From: Antilocapra americana
Lineage: Eukaryota > Chordata > Mammalia > Artiodactyla > Antilocapridae
Assembly: GCA_007570785.1 (NCBI GenBank)
Contig: ML662466.1
Coordinates: forward strand, 1,044,772 to 1,108,771
DNA length: 64,000 nucleotides
Direction of reading: 5' to 3'
This document shows, piece by piece, positions 42,783 through 55,003 of the stretch. Made by a program: the position numbers and the translations under genes. Each line of letters starts with the position of its first letter. Within the stretch, counting starts at the first letter, position 1. The notes beneath the pieces were generated by a model. The model made no database searches. It saw only the letters and a list, made by a program, of their open reading frames with translations, and was not told the DNA's origin.

Positions 42783-45700
42783 AGTAAAAGACAATGAGAT
42801 CATACTTATCAATAATAACCTTAAATGTAAACAGGATGAATGCCTCAACCAAAAGACAAAAAAGACTAGCTGAATGGATACAAAAACATATGCATGGCAA
42901 ATGCTAGCAAGTATGAAAGGGGAAAATAACAGTAACGCAATAATACTGGGAGACTTCAGTACCCGACTCACACCTATGGATTAATAAAATATACAGAAAA
43001 TTAGCAAGGAAATACAAACTTTAAATGATGCAATGGACCAGAATCTCACCTTTTTCTCACCACACATGAAACATTCTCTAGGACAGGCCACATCTTGGGC
43101 CATAAATCTAGCCTTGGTAAACTGGAAATAATAGAAATCATTTCAAGCATCTTTTCTAATTACAATGTGGTGAGATTAGATGTCAACTACATGGGGGAAG
43201 AAACCATTAAAAATACGAATATGTGGAGGCTAAACAACACACTTCTTAATAACCAACAAACCACAGAAGAAATAAAAATATGCATAGCAATGAATAAAAA
43301 TGAAAACAGGACAATCCAAAACCAATGGGATTCAGTAAAACAGTGCTAAGGGGAAGGTTCATAGCAATATAAGCTTACCTCAAGAAACAAGAGAAAGGTC
43401 AAATAAATAACCTAACTTTACATCTAAAGCAACTAGAAAAATAAGAAATGAAGAACCCTAGGGTTGGTAGACGGAAATAAATCATAAAAATTAGTGCAGA
43501 AATGAATGCAATAGAAACAAAGACTATAGCAAAAATCAGCAAAACTAAAAGCTGGTTCTCTGAAAGGAGGAATAAAATAGACATACCACTAGGGAGACTC
43601 ATAAAGAAAGAAAGGGAGAAGAATAAAATCAACAATTAGAAATGAAAATGGAGAAATAACAATAGACAACACAGAAATACAAATGATCATGAGAGACTAC
43701 TATCAGCAACTATATGACAATAAATTGACCACTTGGAAGAAATGGAAAAATTCCTAGAAAAGTATAACTTTCCAAAACTGAACCAGGAATAAATAGAAAA
43801 TCTTAACAGACTCATCACAAGAACAGAGATCGACACTGTAATCAGAAATCTTCCTGCAAACAAAAGCCCAGGACCAGAGGGCCTCAAAGCTGAATCCTAC
43901 CAAACATCTAGAGAAGAGCTAACACCTATCCTACTCAAATTCTTCCAGAAAAGTGCAGAGGAAGGTAAACTGCCAATCTCATTCTATGAGGCCACCATTA
44001 CCCTAATACCAAAGCTAGGCAAAGATGCCACACAAAAAAAGAAAATTACAAGCCAATATCACTGATGAACATAGATGAAAAAGCTTCAACAAAATTCTAG
44101 CAAATAGAATCCAACAATGTATTAAAAAATCATATATCATGTCCAAGTGGGCTTTATCCCAAGGATGCAAGGATTCTTAAATTCAAAATTCTTCAATTCA
44201 CAAATCAAAGCTAACAAATTCAAAGAGAAAAACCAGTTGGTAATCTCAATACACTTAGGGTAATCCTTTGACAAAATTCAACATCCATTTGTGATTAAAA
44301 AAAAAAAAACCTACAGAAAGCAGAAATAGAAAGAGCATACAAAAACATATAAAAGCCATGTATATAAACTCATAAAAAACGTTATCCTCAATGGTGAAAA
44401 ATTGAAAGCATTTCCCCTAAAGTCAGGAAAAGAAAATGTTGCCCACTTGCACCACTATTATTCAACATAGTTTTAGCCACAGCGATCAGAGAGGAGAAAG
44501 GAATAAAAGGAATCCAGTTTCAAAATGAAAAGGTAAAACTCCTACTGTTTGCAGATGACATGATCCTCTACATAGAAAATCCTAAAAACAATCAGAAATT
44601 ACTAGAGCTAATCAATGAATATAGTAAAGTTGCAAGATATAAAATTAACACACAGACATCACTTGCATTCCTATACACTAACAATGAGAACACAGAGAGG
44701 GAATTTAAGGAAACAATCCCATTCATCTTTGCAATGAAAGAATACAATACTTAGGAATAAATTTACCTGAAGAAACACAATATCTATATATAGAAAACTA
44801 TAAGATAAATCCATGCACCTATGGACACCTTATCTTTGGCAAAGGAGGCAAGAATATACAATAGAGAAAAGATAATCTCTTTAACAAGTGGTGTTGGGAA
44901 AAATGGCTAACCACTTGTAAAAGAATGAAACCAGAACACTTTCTAACACTATACACGAAAATAAACTCAAAATGGGTTAAAGATCTAAACGTAAGACCAC
45001 AAACTATAAAACTCCTTGAGGAAAACATAGGCAAAATACTCTCCGACAAAACCAAAGCAGTATCCTCTATGACCCACCTCTCAGAATATTGGAAATAAAA
45101 GCAAAAATTAATAAATGGAACCTAATTAAAATTAAAAGCTTCTGAATAACAAAGGAAACTAAAAGCAAGGTGAAAACGCAGCCTTCAGAGTGGGAGAAAA
45201 TAATAGCAAATGAAGCAATGGACAAACAATTAACCTCAAAAATATAGAAGCAACACCTGCAGCTCAATCTCAGAAAAATAAACTACCCAATCAAAAAGTG
45301 GGCCCAAGAACTAAAAAAAACCTTTCTCTGAAGAAGACATACAAATGGCTAACAAACACATAAAAAGATGCTCAACATCCCTCATTACCAGAGAAATGCA
45401 AATCAAAACCACAATGAGGTACCATTGCACACTAGTCAGACTGGCTACCATCCAAAAATCTACAAACAATACATTCTGGAGAGGATGTGGAGAAAAGAGA
45501 ATTTCTTTACGCTGTTGGTGGTGATGCAAATTAGTACAGCCACTATGGAAAATAGTGTGGAGATTCCTTAAAAAAACTGGAATTAGAACTGCCATATGAT
45601 CCAGCTATCCCACTGCTGGGCATCACACCAAGGAAACCAGAATTGAAAGAGAACGTGTATCCCAATGTTCATCACTGCACTGTTTACAATATCTAGGACA

Positions 45701-45905
45701 TGGAAGCAACCTAGATGTCCATCAGCAGACGAATGGATAAGGAAGCTGTGGTACTTATACACAATGGAATGTTACTCAGCCATTAAAAAGAATACATTTG
45801 AATCAGTTCTAATGAGGTGGACAAAACTGGAGCCTATCATACAGAGTAAACCAGAAGGAAAAACAACAATACAGTATACTAAGACATATATATGGAATTT
45901 AGAAA
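42783..45905 (+). pseudogene. L1 ORF2, broken with internal deletions
   Basis: The start of the endonuclease is present ('cttatcaataataacctt'). The sequence then jumps near 42,895 to 'gtatgaaaggggaaaataac', losing part of the endonuclease. GDF at about 42,950 is followed by S instead of N. The RT box FADD is kept at 44548-44559. A second jump near 44,795 removes part of the thumb. The C-terminal end is decayed (82-codon piece at 45665-45913). Confidence 0.9.
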
Positions 45906-46269
45906 GATGGTAATGATAATCCTGTATGTGAGACAGCGAAAGAGACTCAGATGTATAGAATAGTCTTTTGAACTCTATGGGAGAGGGAGAAAATGAGGTG
46001 ATATTGGATAATGGCATTGAAACATGTAAATTATCATATGTGAAATGAATCACCAGCCCAGGTTTGGTGCATGATACAGGGTCCTCAGGGCTGGTCAGCT
46101 AGGATGACCCAGAGGGATGGTACAGGGAGGGAGGTGGGCAAGGGGGTCTGGAAGGGGAACACATGCATACCCATGGCAGAGTCATGCCAATGTATGGCAA
46201 AACCAACACAATAATGTAAAGAAAAAAGTCTTTATTGAATTTTTTTACAATAAGAAAAATAAATAAATA

Positions 46270-47385
46270 AAGTGACCAGGCTAAGAATTTTTAAAATTAA
46301 AAAAAAAATGAAAGAAATAAAAGATGACATAAACAGATGGAGAAATATGCCATGTTCATTGGTAGGAAGAATCAATATAGTGAAAAAAAGTATACTTCCC
46401 AAAGCAATCTATAGATTCAATGTAACCCCTATCAAGCTACCAATGATATTTTTCATAGAATTAGAACAAATAATTTCACAATTTGTATGAAAATACAAAA
46501 AACCTCAAATAGCCTAAGCAATCTTGAGAAAGAAGAATGGAACTGGAGAATATGCCTGACTTCAGGCTATACTGCTAAGTAACAGTCATCAAGACATTAT
46601 GCTGCCGTTGGTGCCTCTAAGTAGAGTCAGTCATGTCTGACTCTGCGTGTCTCCATAGACGGCAGCCCACCAGGCTCCTCTGTCCATGGTATTGGCACAA
46701 AGACAGAAGGATTTAGCAATGGAACAAAACGGAAAGCCCAGAGATAAACCCATGCACCTATGGACACCTTATATTTGATAAAGGAGGCAAGAAAAAACAA
46801 TGGAGAAAAGATGATCACTTAAACAAGTGATGGTTGGAAAACTGGTCAACCACTTGTAAAAGAATGAAACTAGAACACTTTTTAACACCATACAAAATAT
46901 ACACTCAAAATGGATTAAAGGTCTAAATATAAGATGAGAAACTACAAAACTCCTAGAGAAAAACATAAACAAAAGAGTCCCTTACATAAATCACAGCAGG
47001 ATCCTGTATGACCCACCTCCCATATATATTCATATTTAATGGAAATAAAAGCAGAAATAAACATATAGGACCTAATTAAACTCAAAAGCTTTTGCACAAT
47101 GAAGGAAACTATAAACAAGGTGAAAACACAGCCTTCAAATTGGGAGAAAATAATATCAAATGAAGCAATTGACAAAGAATTAATCTCAAAAATATACAAG
47201 CAGCTCCTGCAGCTCAACTCCAGAAAAACAAACAACCCAATCAAAAAAATGCAGAGGGAAGTTGGATGGGAGGTCCAGGATGGGTGGCACATGTACACCC
47301 ATGGCTGATTCATGTGAATGTATGGCAAAAACCAGTACAATATTGTAAAGTAATTACCCTCCAATTAAATAAATTACAAAAAAGA
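46270..47385 (+). mobile_element. L1 fragment, ORF2 thumb to 3' end, internally deleted
   Basis: It opens with 72 codons (46272-46490, [21 protein letters not shown]) and runs through the C-terminal region. At about 47,250 it jumps to the 3'UTR, ending at 'ccaattaaataaattac'. It lies directly behind the large L1 in the same orientation. A piece of Bov-tA interrupts it. Confidence 0.88.
46604..46692 (-). repeat. Bov-tA SINE fragment inside L1
   Basis: 'agtcatgtctgactctgcg' to 'caccaggctcctctgtccatg': the SINE tail in reverse, about 90 bases. Confidence 0.82.
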
Positions 47386-48184
47386 GGCCATACACACACT
47401 TAGTGAAGAAATATATACATTATTACTACTTCCTTATCCATCTTTATATTTGCTCATCTCAGAATGAGCCCCCCCAAACATTCTGCCTGGATTTCAAGAA
47501 AGAAAGCATATAGTAGGCATTCCTGTGTAATAGACTTCTTTAACTCACTGTATTTATGACCTCAGATTGTTTCTTTTAATGATGTCCAGTTGGTCAACAG
47601 AGTTGAGCCTGAGTTAGTGAAAAAAAAGAAAAAAAAACTTCATTAATATACCTGAAGCAATGCAGGATTGATTCAAGCAGAAAAATACACTCATACCCAG
47701 TGGGCAGTAAAAGTGATTCATTCACCATAAGCATCTGCAGCTGTGAAGGTGTAAGAGTATTTTGTGACACAGATAAAACATTTCACCCCAAGAAACTGTT
47801 TAGGACAGTGGTCTCCAACCATTTTGGCACCAGGCATGGTTTAATTGGGGTGTGATTCAGATGTGTTACATTTATTGTGCAGAATTATTTCTATTATTAT
47901 GATATCTGCTCCACCTCAGATCACCAGGCATTAGATCCCAGAAGTTGGGGGCTTCTGGTTTAGAACCATGTGTGCAAGGGATGCAGAGAGGAAATGCCCT
48001 GAAAACCCAAGCCTGGCCTAGAGAAGCTGCCTAATCAGTATTTGTAGAATGAAAAGTTAAATATGAGGGAAACAAAGACTGTGTTTTACAAGTTTAGTTC
48101 TGGTTATGTTGTTAACTACAGGATATATCTTTCTAGCTTCAGTATCTGCATTAGAGTCTTCTGTATTCTTTCACTTAAGCTGGC
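47386..48184. other. Non-repeat interval with a hAT fossil
   Basis: 47,806-47,962 is an ancient hAT-type (MER) DNA transposon remnant: 'cagtggtctccaaccatttt' end, 'ggcaccaggcatggttt' and 'cacctcagatcaccaggcat' inside. The rest is AT-rich and unassigned. Confidence 0.65.
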
Positions 48185-48895
48185 TAAGAACATCTCACAC
48201 CCAGTGAAATACTATTTCACATTCAATGGGTAGGTTCTTATCAGAAAACATTGAAAGTAGCAAGTATTGACAGGGATGTGGAGAAACTATAACGTTTTGT
48301 TTTGTTGGTGGAACTAAGAACTGGTTCAGCTATTGTGAAAAACAGTACTCTGATTCCTCAGTACAAAGACTTACTGTGTGACACTGGAATTTCTTTTATG
48401 GATTGATGCACACTCCAAGAAAGAGCAGGGACTTAAAAAGATATTGATATGCCCATGTTTGCAACAGCTAAGATGTAGAAGTGGCTCAATTCTCCATCCA
48501 TGGAAGAACAAACATGGAGATAAAATGTGGTCAATCCATATAACAGGGCATGTCTCAGTCTTTGGATGGAAGGAAATTCAGACACGTTACAGAAAAGGAT
48601 GAATCTTGGAGACTAATTATGCTGAGGGAAGTAATCCAGGTAGAGAGAGACAAATACTGTATGGTTTCACTATTTTCAGGACCCAGACTAGTTTAATTCA
48701 CAGGCACAGAAAATAAAAGTGGTTACCAGGGGCTAGGGAGGCAGGAAGGGGTAGGTAGAGCTTGACGGTGACAAAAATTGTGGTTTGGGGAAGGGATGAT
48801 GGTAACCATTGTCCATCATTGTGAATATCCTTAATACCACTGAACTGTATGCTTGAAAAGAGTGGCAATATAACCCGTGTCTGTTTAACCACAAG
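48185..48895 (+). mobile_element. Ancient L1M-type 3' fragment
   Basis: A very diverged L1 end: 'cagggatgtggagaaactat', 'gtttgcaacagctaagatg', 'gaagtaatccaggtagagag', 'gtggttaccaggggctagg'. It is older than the L1-BT copies. Confidence 0.78.
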
Positions 48896-49955
48896 ACACA
48901 CACAACAAAGAAGCCACGGTGTCTACTAACCAGACTCTACCAGAAGAAGTGTCTGGGATCTAGGATAGTAGACTCAGTGGCACAGAACTGCCAACAGATA
49001 AATAGCCCCTCTCCACCATCTTCTGCTCAGAGTGGCAGGCTCCTTTATCCAGGCTTAGGGGTCTATTGCTGTCAGTCAGTGGGGATGGCCTGGGAGACCA
49101 ACGTCCTCTCCCCAGACTTGCAGAGATCTCATTCCATACCCATTGTATGCACCTCCAGCATTCTCAGTTGTTAGGTCACAGATGCCACGGCAGCATCTCT
49201 GTAGCTGATGATAACATACATGCCCTCTTCACCTGGTCTCCTCTGTGTCTTCCTGCCCTATGCTAGAGGAAAGTATGTTTTCCCCAAAGACCCTAAGAGT
49301 CCACTTTTAAGATCTGTGTAACTGCTTCAGGGATGTCCCCTCATCATTTCCTCTTGTCCCCCAGGAATGATACCTAACCCATCTCACCTGTAATGACTTT
49401 TTTTTTTAGAGCAATGGCAACCTATACATGCAGGTGTTAGCAGCAGTGGTTCCCATATGAGGGGGACTAAGTTGGGACAGACCAATGACAAGAAACTCAT
49501 TAGGAAACATAACCTTAGTTCATGGGAAACCACCCCATTCCTGTTAAGTCCTGGGTCACTGACAGTCCACAGAAGTATGGCAGTATGGACCAGATAAGGT
49601 AGCTGCTAAGATGGGGAGAGCTTCAGATGGGACTTCTGTAAGAAATGAGACATCATGTCAATGAGCCAGCAGTGAGGACTACATTTCACATAGAAGCTGA
49701 ATCTCCACTGGAACCCTCTGTGTACAAGGTTTCTGTAACAAATTTATTCCAAGGAAATGAGCAGAGAAATTGCAAACAGTAAGTGAAACATATATCCAAA
49801 GGACTTTACAATGGGGACAAATAAAGAGAAGAAAATGCAGGTAGAGGATATGCACAGTAAACCATTTTATAACTTTACAATGGGACATAACACAATAATT
49901 CAACATAATAAAAAATAAAGAAGTAAAAACTTCCTAGTACTGCTAAATAAAAAGC
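48896..49955. other. Non-repeat interval
   Basis: No gene recognised. Open frames of 65-75 codons overlap in different frames and carry no known motif. Confidence 0.5.
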
Positions 49956-50367
49956 TGATTTCAAAAATACAAAGGTAAAAATGCTGGAGAGAATGTAGAG
50001 AAAATGGTATCCTCCAACTCTGTTGGTGGAAATGTAAATTTGTGCAGCCACTATGGAGAACAGTAAAGAGGTTTCTCAAAAAACTAAATACAGAATTACT
50101 ATATGATCTAGCCTTCCACTCTTGGGAATATACCCAGACAAAACTGTAATTTCAAAAAGATACATGCACGCCTGTGTTCACAGCAGCACTATACACAATA
50201 GCCAAGACATGGAAACAACCTAAAAATACAAAAAAAAAAAAAGAGAGAGAGAGAGAGACGAATTAACCAAGGTAACATGATGCCTATTTAATGGAATACT
50301 CCCCAGCCATTAAAAAAAAAAGAATGAAATAATGCAGCATGTGGATGGATCTAGAGATTATCATGGG
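49956..50367 (+). mobile_element. Older artiodactyl L1, ORF2 end (part 1)
   Basis: 'atgctggagagaatgtagag', 'gcagccactatggagaacag', 'gtggatggatctagagatta'. It also holds a short GA run (50241-50258). It is interrupted at about 50,367 by a Bov-tA and continues at 50,579. Confidence 0.85.
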
Positions 50368-50578
50368 CTTCTCAGGTGGCTCAGTGGTAAATAATCCGCC
50401 TGCAATTCAGAAGACCCAGGCTTGATCCTTTGGTTGGGAAGATCCCCTGGAGAAGGGACTGGCTACCTACTCCAGGATTTTTGCTTGGAAGAGCCCATGG
50501 ACAGAAAAGGCTGGTGGGCTATAGGGCATGGGGCTGTAAAAGAGTTGGACATGACTCAGTGACTACACAACAACAGAG
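50368..50578 (+). repeat. Bov-tA SINE inserted in L1
   Basis: Full head to tail: 'gggcttctcaggtggctcag', 'ggaagatcccctggagaagg', 'gttggacatgactcagtgac'. The flanks 'agagattatca' and 'agagcctatca' are probably a diverged TSD. Confidence 0.93.
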
Positions 50579-50654
50579 AGCCTATCACACTAAGTGAAAT
50601 AAGTCAGACAGAAAAAGACAAACACCATAGGCTATCACTTACATGTGGAAGCCA

Positions 50655-51304
50655 GTTCAGTTGCTAGTCATGTCCGACTCTTTGCAATCTTATGGACCAC
50701 AGCATGCAAGCTTTCCTGTTCATCACAAACTCCCAGAGTTTGCTCAAACGAATGTTCATTGAGTCAGTGATGTCATCCAACTATCTCATCCTCTGTCGTG
50801 TCCTTCTTCTCCTGCCTTGATCTCCTGATTTGATCTTCCAATCCAAGGGGCTCTCAAGAGTCGTCTCCAATACCATAGTTCAAAAGCATCAATTCTTCAG
50901 TGCTCAGCTTTCTTTATAGTCCAACTCTGACATCCATACATGACTACTGGAAAAACCACAGCTTTGACTAGATGGACATTTGTCGACAAATTAATATCTC
51001 TGCTTTTAAATATACTGTTTAGGCTGGTCATAGCTTTTCTTCCAAGGAGCAAGTGCCTTTTAATTTCATGGTGGCAATCACCATCTGCAGTGATTTTCTA
51101 ACCCAAGAAAATAAAGTTTCTCACTGTTTCCATAGTTTCCCCAGCTATTAGCCGTGAAGTGATAGGATTGGATATTATGATCTTAATTTTTTGAATGTTG
51201 AGTTTTAAGCCAGCTTTTTCACTCTCCTCTTTCACTTCTATCAAGAGGCTCTTTAATTCCTCTTCACTTTCTGCCCTAATGGTGGTGTCATCTGCATATC
51301 TGGG
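50655..51304 (-). mobile_element. BovB LINE, 3' part inserted in L1
   Basis: Reverse BovB from its 3' terminus ('agttcagttgctagtcatgt') to the RT ('tggtggtgtcatctgcatat', the reverse of the YADD region). A 111-codon frame at 51433-51098 covers the RT part but is truncated and crosses the L1 border. Confidence 0.92.
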
Positions 51305-51640
51305 TGGACTCCAGAATATGGGACAAATAGTCATATCTATAAAACAAACAAAAGACTCATAGACAACAGACTTGTGGTTGTTGGGGAGGAGGGTGGAAGG
51401 CTGGACTGCGGTGTAAGGGGCTGGTAGATACAAACTACTACATGTAAAATAAACAAGATCCTACTGCAGAATGCACGGAGCTATACTCAGTATCATGTGA
51501 CAAACTGTAAAAGGCTATAAAACAAGAATGTCTTTGTGTGTGTCATGGAGTCAGTTTGCTGTACAGCAGAGATGGGCACCACATTTTAAAGCAACTAGAC
51601 TTCAGGTTAAAAGAGAGAGAGAGACAAAAATACGTAGTTA
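51305..51640 (+). mobile_element. Older artiodactyl L1, 3'UTR (part 3)
   Basis: L1 3'UTR after the BovB: 'gactcatagacaacagactt', 'acaagatcctactgcagaat', 'gtttgctgtacagcagagat', 'aagcaactagacttcaggt'. A short piece at 50579-50654 belongs to the same L1. Confidence 0.85.
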
Positions 51641-53265
51641 AGAATCCTGTTTCTTTAAAAATAAATAAATAAAAGCAAAAACAAGGAAAATGGAGAGATC
51701 GGAGGGTAGGGATAGGATACACCAACACCTTACCTGACCGGGCATTGCATGTCTGGAGAGCCTTGGCATCCTGTCCTGTACATGGAAGGAAGGACTCGGG
51801 CAAAGAAGCAGGAGAAGGGACTAACTGTAGAGGGCCTAAAGAAACCTCACCTCACTTGAGGAGATCCTGGTGCCGTTCCTGGGGTGGCTGGCAAACCACA
51901 GGGAGAGAGCTCTGAGGAGAGGGATCAAGGGATACGAAGTGGTCTACTGGAGAAACCATGGTCTGTGGCTGGCCTGTCAGTAAGGCACATGGTTCATCGG
52001 GTTGAGAAGGCAGTAATAATGTATGCACATGGAGCTCCAGTATTGCTTTAAAACTGCCAGCTAATACCATCCACACACATGCATCACTGTATACGTGTCT
52101 GTTTCCCCTATCTTCTGTTATGTTAGGGAAAAAAGAAAAACATACCTGGGCAAGAATGTACACACAAATCACATGTCCTGACTGTGGTCTCACACAGAGA
52201 CGTTACAGGACCCCTTCCCACAACACACACACCCTCAGAGGACTCAAAAGATTCCCGCAATGGCCACCCGGAATTGCAATTTCCCTGGAAAAGTGCCTCT
52301 CAAGACATGCAGGTGTGCTGGATTGCATTAAACACCCTGTGTTTAATCACAGGTTGTGGGGATGTGGGGGAGCGGCAGTCCAAGCACATATGTGTTAGGG
52401 AAATTTTGAGCAGAAAGTTAAAATTTAATTCAGGTTTGATGGGAATCACCTGGCGCTCAGACTGCCAGGAGTCTGCACACCAGCTCGCAGGCATCACCAC
52501 CTCCTGCAAGGAACCATGCTCCCTACATGCCGCCATATATCCAGAGGGTTTTTGAACTCGTGAAATGCTGGCCTCGGTTCCCAGGCTGCTTCCCGCCTCC
52601 CACCCAGAATCGGAGCTCTACCCCTTTCTCACCTCAAGGCCAAGGGTAGTACCTACAGGTCTGCCTGAGCACAAACTTGGATATGCCCATACTCTGCAAC
52701 CCCACCCCAGCCCCCTACCTCCAGCTCCCAGGTACCCCCTCTAGAACACAGAATGGGGATGGTGAAGGGACTGAACCACTGCCACTGAGGGCCCAGCAAT
52801 GCCGTGTTCCTTTTTCCCAGCACTGATATCAGGTTTCTGAGCACCCAGGGCCCAGCATTGGAGGCCTGGTGCACATGTGCGTATGCGTCCTAGGGCTGTC
52901 TCCAGGCTGTGCTGTGCGCAGTCGCCCCTTCCCCAGGACCCATGGTCTGGTTGCCCACATTCACTCCTCTTATCCACATAAGCTGCCCACCTGGACAAGC
53001 ACAGATAAGCACCCTCCTCAGCATTTACTGATGTCTTAAAGCAAGACCCCAGTTTGTGGCTGGCCTTCCTGTTGAGAAGAACTATTCCTAACTCAGCTTT
53101 AAAGCTCCCCTCACACACTGGAAGAAAGTGCTCAAGTGAAGGAAATCCTTTGAAACTGTAGAAAGCAACCAGTTGAGCATCTTTTCCTTCTGCAAAAATT
53201 GGTTGGGGGTGGGGGCAGGGAGAGGTTTCAAATAGCAATGTTCTTTCAGGAGAGGGGCATCTTAT
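51641..53265. other. Non-repeat interval, GC-richer
   Basis: About 1.6 kb with no recognised gene. The minus strand is open for 165 codons (53238-52741) and 113 codons (52193-51852), and the plus strand for 123 codons (52184-52555). They overlap each other and show no known domain, so higher GC probably explains their length. Confidence 0.45.
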
Positions 53266-53530
53266 TCCTGGTTGGGAAATTCCCCTTGAGAAAGGATGGG
53301 CTATCCACTCCAGTATTCTCAGGGCTTCCCTAGTGATTTAGATGGTAAAGAATCTTCCAGCAATGTGGGAGACTTGGTTTCGATTCCCTGGGTTGAGAAG
53401 ATCCCCTGGAGGAGGGCATAGCAACCCACTCCGTTATTCTTGCCTGGGAAACCCCATGGACAGAAGAGCCTGGTGAGCTACAGCCAAGGGGGTGGAAAAG
53501 AGTCCCACACAACTAAGTGCAACAACATCG
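53266..53530 (+). repeat. Bov-A2/Bov-tA dimeric SINE
   Basis: A Bov-A monomer piece ('tcctggttgggaaattcccc' to 'ccactccagtattctc') runs straight into a full Bov-tA ('gggcttccctagtgattt' to 'cacacaactaagtgcaac'), the known dimer layout. Confidence 0.88.
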
Positions 53531-53624
53531 TCACATTCTTCATCCAAGACTAAACCTAGTGGAAACAACACCAGTCATCATAGCATGACTCTGGGAATCA
53601 AGGAATTCACTTTGACCCCCACTA

Positions 53625-54225
53625 AATATTAAAGAAATGCAAATCACCACTGCAGTGAGGTATCACCCATGCTGGTTAGAATGGTCATCATTAAAAAAAC
53701 ATACAAACAATGCTGGAGAGAGTGTGGAAAAGAGGGAACCTTCCTACACAGTTAGTAGGAATGTAAATTGGTGCAGCCATTACGGAGAAGAGTATGAAGT
53801 TTCCCTAAAAAACTAAAAGTAGAGCTACCATATGACCAAGCAATCCCACCCTTGAGATATATACAGGCAACACTAATTGAAAATGATATATAAATTCCCA
53901 TGGAAGCTAGGGAATCAAACAAAATGTCCATCAGCAGATGAATGGATAAAAATACAGTAACTATATACAAAGAAATTATTACTCAACCATTAAAAAAAAA
54001 GATTGCCATCTGCAGTCACATGGATGGATGTAATCATAGTAAATCAGCAAAAAGCAAGTCAGCAGCAGAAAGACAGATACCATATAATATCACTTAGATG
54101 TGGAATCTAAAATTCAACAGAAATCAACATATGTATGAAAGAAAATAGACTCAAATATCAGACGTGTGGTTCCCAAAAGGGGAGGGGAGGGAAATATTGG
54201 GAGTTTGGAATTAGCAACCATTCCA
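53625..54225 (+). mobile_element. Older artiodactyl L1, ORF2 end and 3'UTR
   Basis: 'gcaaatcaccactgcagtga', 'caatgctggagagagtgtgg', 'gatgtggaatctaaaattc', 'gggagtttggaattagcaac'. It is interrupted by BovB at 54,226 and resumes at about 54,870. Confidence 0.87.
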
Positions 54226-54822
54226 TATAGGGAAACAGTAGAAACAGTGGTGGGGAACCCCAAAATCACTGCAGATGGTGACTGCAGCCATGAAATTAAA
54301 AGACATTTACTCTTTGGAAGAAAAGTTATGACCAACCTAGACAGCATATTTAAAAGCAGAGCCAGTACTTCACCAACAGAGGTCCATGTCATCAAGTCAA
54401 TGGTTTTTCCATGTATGGATGTGAGAGTTGGACTATAAAGAAAACTGAGCACCAAAAATTGATGCTTTTGAACTGCGATTGTTGGAGAAGACTTGAGAGA
54501 CCCTTGGACTGCAAAGATATACAACTAGTCCATCCTAAAGGAAATCAGTCCTGAATATTCATTGGAAGGAGTGATGTTGAAGCTGATGCTCCAATATTTT
54601 GGCCACCTGATGGTAAAAGCTGGCTAGCTTGAAAAGACCCTGATGCTGGGAAAGGTTGAAGGTAGGAAGAGAAGGGGATGACAGAGGATGAGATGGTTGG
54701 ATGGCATTACTGGCTCAATGGACATGAGTTTGAGTAAACTCTGGGAGTTGGTGATGGACAGGGGGCCTGGCTTGCTGCAGTCCATGGGGATAAAAGGAGT
54801 TGGATACAACTTGAGTGACTGA

Positions 54823-54825
<3 letters not shown>
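54226..54825 (+). mobile_element. BovB LINE, 3' part inserted in L1
   Basis: 'agggaaacagtagaaacagt' (RT end) to 'gagtgactgaaca'. A 90-codon frame at 54166-54438 spans the border and is not a gene. The 3' end runs into a (CA)n microsatellite. Confidence 0.92.

Positions 54826-54859
<34 letters not shown>
54826..54859. repeat. (CA)n microsatellite at a BovB 3' end
   Basis: About 17 CA units starting directly at the BovB terminus, followed by 'tatatatgcac'. Confidence 0.97.
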
Positions 54860-54866
<7 letters not shown>

Positions 54867-54869
54867 GCA

Positions 54870-55003
54870 CATATATACATACATAGATGGCCCTACTATG
54901 TAGAACAATAAATTATAATGGAAAATAAAACATATATATAAGCCATTTTGTTATACAGAAGAGATTAGCACAACAAGTATACTTCAGTAAAATTAAAAAG
55001 AAC
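54870..55003 (+). mobile_element. Older artiodactyl L1, 3' terminus (continued)
   Basis: 'ccattttgttatacagaag' and 'gtatacttcagtaaaatt' match the 3' end of the L1 interrupted at 54,225. Confidence 0.75.

Larger units (their letters stand above)
38068..46230 (+). mobile_element. L1-BT LINE, near full length, interrupted
   Basis: It starts at 'aggtcctaagatggtggaag' (the typical L1-BT 5' end) and ends at 'aaccaacacaataatgtaaag' with an A-rich tail. The parts are the 5'UTR (38068-41184), ORF1 (41185-42735), ORF2 (about 42783-45905) and the 3'UTR. Two BovB fragments sit inside it. ORF2 has at least two internal deletions, near 42,895 and 44,795. It is not functional. Confidence 0.93.

Noticed and set aside
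52741..53238. 165-codon open frame on the minus strand
   Set aside because: No known domain, overlapping frames on the other strand, and GC-richer DNA that lacks stops by composition.
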